Shown here: positions 1 through 6,133 of the stretch, piece by piece
Numbering within the stretch: position 1 is the first letter of the stretch
Layout of the letters: each line of letters starts with the position of its first letter
Assembly (NCBI RefSeq): GCF_946223165.1
Contig: NZ_CAMIBP010000051.1
Location: 1-10,938 of the forward strand
Source of the DNA: an uncultured Corynebacterium sp.
Lineage (GTDB): Bacteria > Actinomycetota > Actinomycetes > Mycobacteriales > Mycobacteriaceae
Length of the DNA: 10,938 nucleotides
Reading direction: 5' to 3'
Translations under genes and position numbers: made by a program
Notes under the pieces: model-generated
What the model saw: only the letters and a program-made list of their open reading frames with translations
Database searches by the model: none
Told to the model about the DNA's origin: nothing

Positions 1-75
1 CGTGCATTCATGATTCGTAAGCGCACCAGCCACATCACCGTGGTGGTCGAAAGCCAGCAGGAAGGGGCCAAGTAA
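1..75 (+). CDS. rplV: 50S ribosomal protein L22, C-terminal end (partial)
   Basis: The first 24 codons in frame 1 end at TAA (73-75) and read RAFMIRKRTSHITVVVES followed by a short polar tail. This is the conserved C-terminal beta-hairpin end of L22, a 50S protein lining the exit tunnel and contacting 23S rRNA. The 5' part lies outside the window. The stop overlaps the rpsC start as TAATG, sharing base 75, which fits the rplV-rpsC order of the S10 operon and suggests coupled translation. The identification rests on a short but characteristic C-terminus plus gene order. Confidence 0.93.
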   Translation, partial: RAFMIRKRTSHITVVVESQQEGAK

Positions 76-821
76 TGGGCCAGAAGATCCATCCTCACGG
101 CCTACGTTTGGGCATCACTTCCGACTGGAAGACCCACTGGTTCGCCGATAAGGACTACGCGAACTACGTAGCCGAAGACATCAAGATTCGTAACTACCTC
201 AACAAGGGCCTCGACCGCGCCGGCATTGCCGACGTCGTCATCGAGCGCACCCGTGACCGCGTCCGCGTCGACATTCACACCGCCCGCCCGGGCATCGTGA
301 TTGGCCGCCGCGGTGCTGAGGCTGACCGCATCCGCCGCGAGCTGGAAAAGCTCACCGGCAAGATGGTTGCCCTCAACATCCTCGAGGTCAAGCAGGTAGA
401 CGCAAACGCAACCCTGGTTGCTCACTCCATCGCGGAGCAGCTGGTTAACCGTGTCGCATTCCGTCGTGCAATGCGCAAGGCTATCCAGTCCGCTATGCGC
501 CAGCCGCAGGTCAAGGGTATTAAGATCCTCTTGAACGGCCGTCTGGGCGGCGCCGAGATGTCCCGTACCGAGCGCTACCACGAGGGTCGCGTTCCGCTGC
601 ACACTCTTCGCGCCGAGATCGACTACGGCACCGCAGAGGCCCACACCACCTTCGGCCGCATTGGCATCAAGGTGTGGATCTACAAGGGTGACGTCGTCGG
701 TGGCGTACGCGAATCCGAACTGAACGCTCCGTCGCAGGGCCGTGGCCGCGGTGACCGTAACGGTCGTCCGCGCCGTGGTGGCCAGCGTCGTCAGCGCGCA
801 CAGCAGAAGCAGGAGGGCTAA
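75..821 (+). CDS. rpsC: 30S ribosomal protein S3
   Basis: This 248-residue protein is full-length S3, a 30S head protein at the mRNA entry side. It starts MGQKIHPHGLRLG, the standard S3 N-terminus. A KH-type RNA-binding region follows, with the GxxG-like segment VIGRRGAEADRIRREL near residues 75-90, and then the S3 C-terminal domain with the conserved GRLGGAEMSRTERYHEG near 154-170. The last 35 or so residues form an Arg/Gly/Gln-rich basic tail, common in actinobacterial S3. The ATG at 75 overlaps the rplV stop and is preceded by an AAGGGG Shine-Dalgarno at 62-67. The long open frame on the opposite strand here is a GC-rich shadow. Confidence 0.98.
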   Translation: MGQKIHPHGLRLGITSDWKTHWFADKDYANYVAEDIKIRNYLNKGLDRAGIADVVIERTRDRVRVDIHTARPGIVIGRRGAEADRIRRELEKLTGKMVALNILEVKQVDANATLVAHSIAEQLVNRVAFRRAMRKAIQSAMRQPQVKGIKILLNGRLGGAEMSRTERYHEGRVPLHTLRAEIDYGTAEAHTTFGRIGIKVWIYKGDVVGGVRESELNAPSQGRGRGDRNGRPRRGGQRRQRAQQKQEG

Positions 822-824
822 TCC

Positions 825-1241
825 ATGCTGATTCCTAAGCGCGTTAAGTACCGCCGCCAGCACCGTCCTACCCGTAGCGGTGTTTCCAAGGGCGGTAACC
901 GCATTAACTTTGGTGATTACGCAATCCAGGCTCTAGAGCCGGCTTACATCACCAACCGTCAGATTGAGGCCGCACGTATTGCCATCAACCGCCACGTCAA
1001 GCGTGGTGGCAAGGTGTGGATCAACATCTTCCCGGACCGTCCGCTGACCCAGAAGCCGCTCGGCGTGCGTATGGGTTCCGGTAAGGGCCCGGTCGAGAAG
1101 TGGGTTGCCAACGTTAAGCCGGGCCGCATCCTCTTCGAGATGTCCTACCCGAACGAGGCTGTTGCACTCGAGGCACTGCGCCGCGCCGGCCAGAAGCTTC
1201 CGTGCAAGGTCCGCATCATCAAGAAGGAGGACCAGTTCTAA
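825..1241 (+). CDS. rplP: 50S ribosomal protein L16
   Basis: This 138-residue protein is full-length L16, which binds 23S rRNA and 5S-region helices near the A-site tRNA. It starts MLIPKRVKYRRQHRP and contains the conserved RKP-type region (GGKVWINIFPDRPLTQKP, about residues 61-78) and the GSGKGPVEKWVA segment (about 84-95). The ATG lies 3 nt after the rpsC stop, with a strong AGGAGG at 811-816 inside the end of rpsC. The stop TAA (1239-1241) shares its last base with the rpmC ATG. Length and motifs are ordinary for the family. Confidence 0.98.
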   Translation: MLIPKRVKYRRQHRPTRSGVSKGGNRINFGDYAIQALEPAYITNRQIEAARIAINRHVKRGGKVWINIFPDRPLTQKPLGVRMGSGKGPVEKWVANVKPGRILFEMSYPNEAVALEALRRAGQKLPCKVRIIKKEDQF

Positions 1242-1471
1242 TGGCTACTGGTACCCCCGCCCACGAGTTCCGTGAGCTCGACAACGCTGAGCTGGAGACC
1301 CGCCTGAACGACGCGAAGGAAGAGCTCTTCAACCTTCGTTTCCAGAAGGCCACCGGCCAGCTGACCAACAACCGCCGCATCGGCACGGTTAAGCGCGACA
1401 TTGCCCGCATCTACACCGTTCTTCGCGAGCGCGAGCTGGGCCTGTCCGTAGTTCCGGGAGCTGAGGCTTAA
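1241..1471 (+). CDS. rpmC: 50S ribosomal protein L29
   Basis: This 76-residue protein carries the L29 two-helix core. The motif KEELFNLRFQ (about residues 27-36) is followed by QLTNNRRIGTVKRDIARI, the typical L29 RNA-binding hairpin beside the exit tunnel. The frame is open 13 codons further upstream to an ATG at 1202, but that would extend far into rplP. The ATG at 1241 overlaps the rplP stop as TAATG and sits 10 nt after AAGGAGG (1224-1230), so it is chosen as the start. The order rplP-rpmC-rpsQ is the standard S10 order. Confidence 0.97.
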   Translation: MATGTPAHEFRELDNAELETRLNDAKEELFNLRFQKATGQLTNNRRIGTVKRDIARIYTVLRERELGLSVVPGAEA

Positions 1472-1473
1472 TC

Positions 1474-1755
1474 ATGAGTGAGGCAATCGTGAACGACAAG
1501 AAGGAGCGCGGTGCGCGCAAGACCCGCACCGGCATCGTGGTGTCCGACAAGATGACGAAGACCATCGTCGTCGAGCTCGAGGACCGTAAGCAGCACGCCC
1601 TGTACGGCAAGACCATCCGCACCAACTCCAAGGTGAAGGCACACGACGAGGACGAGATCGCCGGCATCGGCGACCGCGTGCTCATCGCCGAGACGCGCCC
1701 GCTGTCCAAGGACAAGCACTTCCGTCTCGTCGAGGTCGTGGAGAAGGCTAAGTAG
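1474..1755 (+). CDS. rpsQ: 30S ribosomal protein S17
   Basis: This 93-residue protein is full-length S17, an OB-fold primary 16S rRNA binding protein. After a charged N-terminal extension of about 15 residues, the core contains RTGIVVSDKMTKTIVVELE (about 18-36), the conserved HALYGKTI (about 41-48) and GDRVLIAETRPLSKDKHFRL (about 66-85). The ATG follows the rpmC stop by 2 nt with a modest GGGAG at 1456-1460. It is the last gene before a hairpin terminator and so appears to end the S10 transcription unit. In many bacteria rplN would follow immediately; here it is about 9.1 kb away. Confidence 0.98.
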   Translation: MSEAIVNDKKERGARKTRTGIVVSDKMTKTIVVELEDRKQHALYGKTIRTNSKVKAHDEDEIAGIGDRVLIAETRPLSKDKHFRLVEVVEKAK

Positions 1756-1790
1756 TCTAGCCCTCAATACCCCGGCCTTAAGGTCACGTA

Positions 1791-1826
1791 AGCCCCCAGT
1801 ACCGCTTGGCATTGGGGGCTTTGTGC
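1791..1826 (+). terminator. Rho-independent-like terminator after rpsQ
   Basis: AGCCCCCAGT (1791-1800) pairs with ATTGGGGGCT (1811-1820), a 10-bp stem with one G-T wobble around a 10-nt loop. It is followed by TTTGTG from 1820, a poor U-tract as is usual in high-GC actinobacteria. The hairpin lies 35 nt after the rpsQ stop and 25 bp before the end of the convergent kinase gene, so it probably ends the S10 operon and may also stop transcription arriving from the other side. Confidence 0.75.
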
Positions 1827-1845
1827 TGCGTGCCGATGCCGTCCG

Positions 1846-2730
1846 CTAGAGCTTGGCTTCGACCTCGGCGCGCAGGGGCGGGTTGGCGCCGCGGCGCGAC
1901 ACCGTGATGGCGGCCGCAGTGGCGGCGAAGTGCAGGATGTTCTCCCATTCGCTGGAGGTGAGCTCCTGAAGGTCCGAGGCGCGCAGCTCGTGCTCGGCGA
2001 TGAGGGTGAGCAGCGAACCCATGATGGTATCGCCCGCGCCGATCGTGTCGGCGACGTCGGTGCGCACGGGCGGTACGGTGGCTGACGTCGTGGCTGTGCG
2101 CACGCTGAGCCCCTTCTCGCCGCGCGTGGTGACCACGACGGGGACATGGGCGAGCGCCTCTTCGCCCAAGAAGTCGACCTCGTCCTCGCTGAGCTTGAGC
2201 AGCGTGACGTGGGGGAGCAAGTCGAGGAGGAACTCCCGGTGGCGGTCGTTGGCGTAGAACGGCCGGATGTTGGGATCAAGCGCAATGAGAGTCCCGGCAG
2301 CGGCCATCTCTGTGAGGACCTCCGCATAGCGGGAGGCGCCCGGCTCTAGGGCCAGGGAGACGGTGCCGAATGCGGCGATGTCGGCGTCGGTAGCAACGGG
2401 CTCGACCAAGCGGTCCGCGGTGCCGTCGATGTAGAACGTGTAACGCGCCGAGTGGTCGCCCGCCAAGCTGGTGACCGCGAGTGTGGTTGGCTCGTCGCCG
2501 CGCTGGACCAGCTCGGTGTTCACTCCTTCTTCCTCAAGGCGCTTGAACAGTTGTTCGCCAAAGCCATCGGTGCTCAGTCGGGATTGGAAGTAGACCTCGC
2601 CGCCCAGGCGGGCCGTGGCGATGGCGACGTTGAAGGGGCCGCCGCCCAGTGCCGGGGTGAGGTCGTGGAGGGGACCGGGGGCAACAGGGACCAGATCGAC
2701 GAGGCCCTCGCCGCAGACGAGAATCTTCAT
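1846..2730 (-). CDS. PfkB-family carbohydrate kinase, probable fructokinase
   Basis: This 294-residue protein is a ribokinase/PfkB-fold sugar kinase that transfers phosphate from ATP to a sugar. It starts MKILVCGEGLVDL. PfkB signature 1 is at about 29-44 (GGGPFNVAIATARLGG) and signature 2 is DTIGAGDTIMGSL from 228, with GAGD at 231-234 and D234 the expected catalytic base. The C-terminal SRRGANPP resembles bacterial fructokinases. Fructokinase activity (ScrK role) is inferred from its divergent position beside a sucrose-6-phosphate hydrolase and a sucrose-type PTS; other PfkB substrates such as ribose, 2-keto-3-deoxygluconate or tagatose-6-phosphate are not excluded by sequence alone. The frame is open far upstream through the hydrolase gene, but homology starts at the ATG at 2730, which has TAGGAT exactly 7 nt upstream and may be leaderless. 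An in-frame ATG at 2739 would add three residues and lies inside that hexamer. Confidence 0.88.
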   Translation of the reverse strand: MKILVCGEGLVDLVPVAPGPLHDLTPALGGGPFNVAIATARLGGEVYFQSRLSTDGFGEQLFKRLEEEGVNTELVQRGDEPTTLAVTSLAGDHSARYTFYIDGTADRLVEPVATDADIAAFGTVSLALEPGASRYAEVLTEMAAAGTLIALDPNIRPFYANDRHREFLLDLLPHVTLLKLSEDEVDFLGEEALAHVPVVVTTRGEKGLSVRTATTSATVPPVRTDVADTIGAGDTIMGSLLTLIAEHELRASDLQELTSSEWENILHFAATAAAITVSRRGANPPLRAEVEAKL

Positions 2731-2737
2731 GCCGCCC

Positions 2738-2743
2738 ATCCTA
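2738..2743 (-). promoter_or_regulatory. Candidate -10 element for a leaderless kinase transcript
   Basis: On the minus strand TAGGAT (2743 to 2738) fits the actinobacterial TANNNT -10 hexamer. Seven bases separate it from the kinase ATG at 2730, which puts the predicted transcription start at or one base before the A of the start codon. No convincing -35 is visible. Position and match are seen; promoter function is inferred. Confidence 0.5.
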
Positions 2744-2759
2744 TCCGGGACACCGCCGG

Positions 2760-2765
2760 TACGAT
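2760..2765 (+). promoter_or_regulatory. Candidate -10 element for a leaderless scrB transcript
   Basis: TACGAT matches TANNNT and ends 7 nt before the hydrolase ATG at 2773, placing the predicted transcription start at 2772-2773, so the mRNA would have little or no leader. No purine-rich ribosome binding site precedes the ATG (GATCGCTTCC), which agrees with leaderless initiation. The spacing equals that of the divergent kinase promoter. Confidence 0.5.
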
Positions 2766-2772
2766 CGCTTCC

Positions 2773-4050
2773 ATGAGCTACCGCCCCACCTATCACGTGT
2801 CGCCACCGTCCGGGCGGCTCAATGACCCTAACGGAATGTTCGTCGAGTCCGGGCCCGAAGGTGACGTTCTGCACCTGTATTACCAGCACGATCCGTGCTT
2901 CCCGCACGCGCCCAAGCGCACCGGATGGGGGCACACGACGGTCAACCTGGAACGCCCCGAGCGTCCGCGCCATTACCCGGACGCGCTGTATCCCGGCCGC
3001 GCCTGGGACGCCCACGGCTGCTACTCGGGCGGCGCGGTGCGCGACGGCGAGGATGTGTGGCTGTTCTACACCGGAAACCTCAAGGAAGGCGAGCGCCGAA
3101 TCCCCTCGCAAAACCGCGTCCGCGTAGCTGACTTGGGGCCCGAGGGCGGCTTCTATACTCAGGATCCAGACAATCCGCTCATCCAGGATCACGAGCCTGG
3201 CTACACCGGGCACTTCCGTGACCCGATGATCACGCCCGATCCCGCCGGCGGGTGGCGCATGGTGGTTGGCGCGCAGCGCGCGGACCTTACAGGCGCGGTC
3301 GTTCTGTATCGTTCCGCGGATCTTCACGACTGGGAGTTCGCGGGTGAGATCGAGTTCGCGGGCGAGGCGCCCGGCGGGTTCATGTGGGAGTGCCCCAACC
3401 TGCTTTCGCTGCGTGACGAGGTGACGGGGGAGTGGCTCGATGTCCTCGTGCTGTGCCCGCAGTACCCTGGCCGCGATGAGTGCGGTTACTTGGTCGGCAC
3501 GCTCGACGGCCTGCGGTTCACGGTTCGCGAGCCCTTCCGCCCGCTCGACGGCGGTCACGCGTTTTACGCCCCGCAGCTCATCGGCTACGGTCCGGACAAC
3601 GCGCAGGCCCTACTGGTCGGCTGGATGGGGCTGCCTGCCCAGGACGACACCCCCACCGTCGCGGCCGAGGGCTGGGTCCACACCCTCACCGTGCCCCGCC
3701 TGGTCACGCTTGCCGATGCCGCCTTGCTCCAGCGCCCCATCTGGCCCGAGGTCCCGGGCGAGGTTCGCCTGGACGTCGGCGGTCCGAGCGAAGGTGTTCT
3801 GATCTGGGGGCTCTACGCCGGCGATGTCGAGTGCCTGCGGGTGGAGCTGGAGGCGGCATCGGCACGCGTGACGCGGGACGGTGACACGCGGACGCTGCCG
3901 ACGCGGCCCGGCGAGGCGCGGATGGTGGCCGACGGCTGCGCGGTGGAAGTGTTCGCGGGCGACGGCGCGGCGGCGTTCTCGGTTCCGGTGTTTTCCCCGG
4001 ATGGGCAGGCACTTGAGTGGCGCGAGATTTTTGAACGGGCACAAACGTAA
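2773..4050 (+). CDS. scrB: Sucrose-6-phosphate hydrolase, glycoside hydrolase family 32
   Basis: This 425-residue GH32 enzyme should cleave beta-fructofuranosidic bonds, here probably sucrose-6-phosphate to glucose-6-phosphate and fructose. The five-bladed propeller carries the family motifs: NDPNG at 17-21 (D18 nucleophile), YSGGA at 84-88, FYTG at 98-101, RDP at 149-151 (D150 transition-state stabiliser) and WECP at 205-208 (E206 acid/base). A short C-terminal beta-sandwich ends with VEVF at 391-394, the usual GH32 C-terminal motif. There is no signal peptide, so it acts in the cytoplasm and fits a PTS-imported phosphosugar better than secreted levan or inulin. The open frame extends upstream to 2452, but that part overlaps the divergent kinase; the ATG at 2773 matches the family N-terminus (YHVSPPSGRLNDPNG). 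Divergent kinase and downstream PTS permease complete a sucrose cassette. Confidence 0.93.
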   Translation: MSYRPTYHVSPPSGRLNDPNGMFVESGPEGDVLHLYYQHDPCFPHAPKRTGWGHTTVNLERPERPRHYPDALYPGRAWDAHGCYSGGAVRDGEDVWLFYTGNLKEGERRIPSQNRVRVADLGPEGGFYTQDPDNPLIQDHEPGYTGHFRDPMITPDPAGGWRMVVGAQRADLTGAVVLYRSADLHDWEFAGEIEFAGEAPGGFMWECPNLLSLRDEVTGEWLDVLVLCPQYPGRDECGYLVGTLDGLRFTVREPFRPLDGGHAFYAPQLIGYGPDNAQALLVGWMGLPAQDDTPTVAAEGWVHTLTVPRLVTLADAALLQRPIWPEVPGEVRLDVGGPSEGVLIWGLYAGDVECLRVELEAASARVTRDGDTRTLPTRPGEARMVADGCAVEVFAGDGAAAFSVPVFSPDGQALEWREIFERAQT

Positions 4051-4082
4051 GAAATCTCACGGCCTCTCGAGTTGGTTTCACG

Positions 4083-4135
4083 CTACTGTGGCGGATGTAA
4101 TAAGTGTTGCGCACTCTTATCCTTCCGCACAGTAG
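4083..4135 (+). promoter_or_regulatory. Nested inverted repeat (operator or RNA hairpin) in front of the PTS gene
   Basis: The outer arms CTACTGTG (4083-4090) and CACAGTAG (4128-4135) are perfect reverse complements. Inside them CGGA (4092-4095) pairs with TCCG (4124-4127) after one bulged base. Further in, ATAAG (4100-4104) pairs with CTTAT (4116-4120), part of a 21-bp imperfect palindrome centred on 4110 that also has GT/AC after one mismatch. All three pairings share nearly the same centre. The right arm overlaps the start of the permease ribosome binding site (AGTAGGGA, 4131-4138). It may be an operator for a PTS regulator or an RNA structure controlling translation of the permease. TATCCT at 4119-4124 is a possible -10 within it. 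Confidence 0.6.
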
Positions 4136-4144
4136 GGATGTCTC

Positions 4145-6127
4145 ATGGACCATAAAGAAGTAGCCGCGCGCACGCTCAAGGCGATAGGCGGCGAAGACAA
4201 CATCGTGGGCCTGGCCCACTGCGCCACGCGCCTGCGCATGGTGCTCAAGGACTCCAAGGCCGTGGACACCGCGGCCCTGGAAAACGACCCGGACTTGAAG
4301 GGCATCTTCGAGGCCGGCGGCATGTTCCAGGTCATTGTTGGCCCGGGCGACGTCAACGTCGTGTATGACCAGATGAACGGCATGATCACGAAGGACGTCG
4401 CCGTCTCTACCGATCAGCTCAAGGACATCGCCGCGGACTCCGGCAACTGGTTCTCCCGCGCCGTCAAGGTGTTGGCGGACATTTTCGTGCCGCTCATTCC
4501 GATCCTGCTCGGCGGCGGTCTGCTCATGGCTCTCAACAATGTCCTCACGCAGGGCGGCCTGTTCGGCGACCAGTCCGTCATCGAGATGTACCCGGGCATG
4601 GCGGATGTCGCCTCGCTCATCAACCTACTGGCCTCCGCGCCGTTCGCGTTCCTGCCGGTGCTTGTGGGCTTTACCGCCACGAAGCGCTTTGGCGGTAACG
4701 AGTTCCTCGGCGCCGGCATGGCCATGGCCATGGTGATGCCGTCGCTCATCAACGGCTACAACGTGGCGGAGACGATCGCGGCCGGCGAGATGCCGTATTG
4801 GCACATCTTCGGCCTTGACGTGGCCCAGGCCGGCTACCAGGGTTCCATCCTGCCGACGTTGGTCATTTCGTGGATCCTCGCCACCATCGAGAAGTTCTTC
4901 CACAAGCACTTCAAGGGCACCGTGGACTTCATGCTCACGCCGCTGCTCACGCTGCTCATCACCGGCTTTATCACGTTCATGGCGCTCGGCCTGATCCTGC
5001 GTACCGCGGGCGACTGGCTGGGCCAGGGCCTGGCCAACCTCTACGACTTCGCCGGTCCGGTGGCTGGTTTCATCTTTGGCCTGTTCTACTCGCCAATCGT
5101 TATCACCGGTCTGCACCAGTCCTTCCCGCCGATCGAGACCATGCTCTGGAACGAGGGCGGCTCCTTCATCTTCGCCACGGCCTCTATGGCCAACATCGCG
5201 CAGGGTGGCGTCACCCTGGCCGTGTGGATCCTGGCGAAGTCCGACAAGCTCAAAGGCCTGGCCGGCGCCTCCGGCCTCTCCGCGTTGTTCGGTATCACCG
5301 AGCCCGCGATCTTCGGCGTCAACCTGCGCCTGCGCTGGCCGTTCTACATCGGCATGGGCGCCTCCGCTATCGCCTCGACGCTCGTGGCAATCTTCGACGT
5401 CAAGGCCACCGCGCTCGGCGCCGCGGGCCTCATCGGCTTTGTCTCCATGCGCCCGGAGGACTACGGCCAGTTCTTCCTCTGTGCCCTGACCTCCCTGGTG
5501 ATCTCGTTTGCCGCCGCCTTCGCGTACGGCCGCTACCTGGTGGGCAAGAACGGTTCCGTCGACCCGGATGACACCGGTAATGCTGGTGCCGATGCCGCTG
5601 CTGCGGCCGCACTCGCCGAGTCTGACGCGGCCCCGGATGCCTTCGTGGTCAACTCTCCGCTGGAGGGCGAGGCCGTCGCGCTGGCGTCCGTGTCCGACCC
5701 GATGTTCGCGCAGGGCAAGCTGGGCGCCGGTATCGCTGTGGAACCCACCACGGGCCGCCTCGTGTCCCCGATCGATGGCAAGGTCACCGTCACCTTCGGC
5801 TCCAAGCACGCCTACGCCGTGCGCGGCGTCGATGCCCACGGTAAGAACGTCGACATCCTCATGCACATCGGTTTCGACACCGTCAATCTCAAGGGCGAGC
5901 ATTTCACCTCGCACGTGGAGAAGGGCGACGAGGTCAAGGTCGGCGATCTGCTGGCCGAGTTCGACATTCCCGCCATCAAGGCCGCGGGCTACCCGGTGAC
6001 TACGTCCGTGGTGGTGTCCAACTCGAAGAAGACCGGCCCGGTTCTCCCGGCAGCGTTGGGGGCCGTCACGTTTGGCGACCGCCTGCTCACCGTTGACCCG
6101 AAGATGGAAGAAGCGGCAACAGCCTAA
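4145..6127 (+). CDS. ptsS: Sucrose-type PTS permease EIIBCA
   Basis: This 660-residue three-domain enzyme II imports and phosphorylates a sugar at the membrane using phosphate from PEP via EI and HPr. EIIB (about 1-90) has the phosphocysteine motif LAHCATRLRM with C26. EIIC (about 105-465) is a polytopic membrane domain with the substrate-site motif GITEPAIFG (G383-E386). An Ala/Asp-rich linker (about 470-500) leads to EIIA (about 505-650) with SKHAYAV (H555) and the phosphohistidine motif LMHIGFDTV (H574). This glucose/sucrose-superfamily BCA architecture is that of corynebacterial PtsS, and the scrB neighbour supports sucrose; a related beta-glucoside or trehalose specificity is possible. 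The ATG at 4145 follows AGGGA (4134-4138) by 6 nt. The gene is 94 bp after scrB and may be cotranscribed with it or expressed from its own promoter. No cognate regulator is encoded nearby. It ends at a strong hairpin. Confidence 0.92.
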   Translation: MDHKEVAARTLKAIGGEDNIVGLAHCATRLRMVLKDSKAVDTAALENDPDLKGIFEAGGMFQVIVGPGDVNVVYDQMNGMITKDVAVSTDQLKDIAADSGNWFSRAVKVLADIFVPLIPILLGGGLLMALNNVLTQGGLFGDQSVIEMYPGMADVASLINLLASAPFAFLPVLVGFTATKRFGGNEFLGAGMAMAMVMPSLINGYNVAETIAAGEMPYWHIFGLDVAQAGYQGSILPTLVISWILATIEKFFHKHFKGTVDFMLTPLLTLLITGFITFMALGLILRTAGDWLGQGLANLYDFAGPVAGFIFGLFYSPIVITGLHQSFPPIETMLWNEGGSFIFATASMANIAQGGVTLAVWILAKSDKLKGLAGASGLSALFGITEPAIFGVNLRLRWPFYIGMGASAIASTLVAIFDVKATALGAAGLIGFVSMRPEDYGQFFLCALTSLVISFAAAFAYGRYLVGKNGSVDPDDTGNAGADAAAAAALAESDAAPDAFVVNSPLEGEAVALASVSDPMFAQGKLGAGIAVEPTTGRLVSPIDGKVTVTFGSKHAYAVRGVDAHGKNVDILMHIGFDTVNLKGEHFTSHVEKGDEVKVGDLLAEFDIPAIKAAGYPVTTSVVVSNSKKTGPVLPAALGAVTFGDRLLTVDPKMEEAATA

Positions 6128-6133
6128 ACAGTT

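Noticed and set aside
102..863. Long minus-strand open frame of 253 codons across rpsC
   Set aside because: It is antisense to well-conserved S3 and results from GC-rich codon bias; it has no recognisable domains.
2452..2772. N-terminal extension of the GH32 frame upstream of 2773
   Set aside because: It is antisense to the kinase 5' end, and the GH32 family N-terminus begins right after 2773.
4718..4737. Short tandem ATGGCC repeat
   Set aside because: It is in frame within EIIC and encodes a Met/Ala stretch in a membrane helix, so it is adequately explained as coding sequence.
4625..5914. Long minus-strand open frame of 429 codons across the PTS permease
   Set aside because: It is antisense to the EIIC/EIIA coding sequence; the translation is His/Arg/Glu-rich low-complexity sequence typical of a shadow frame.
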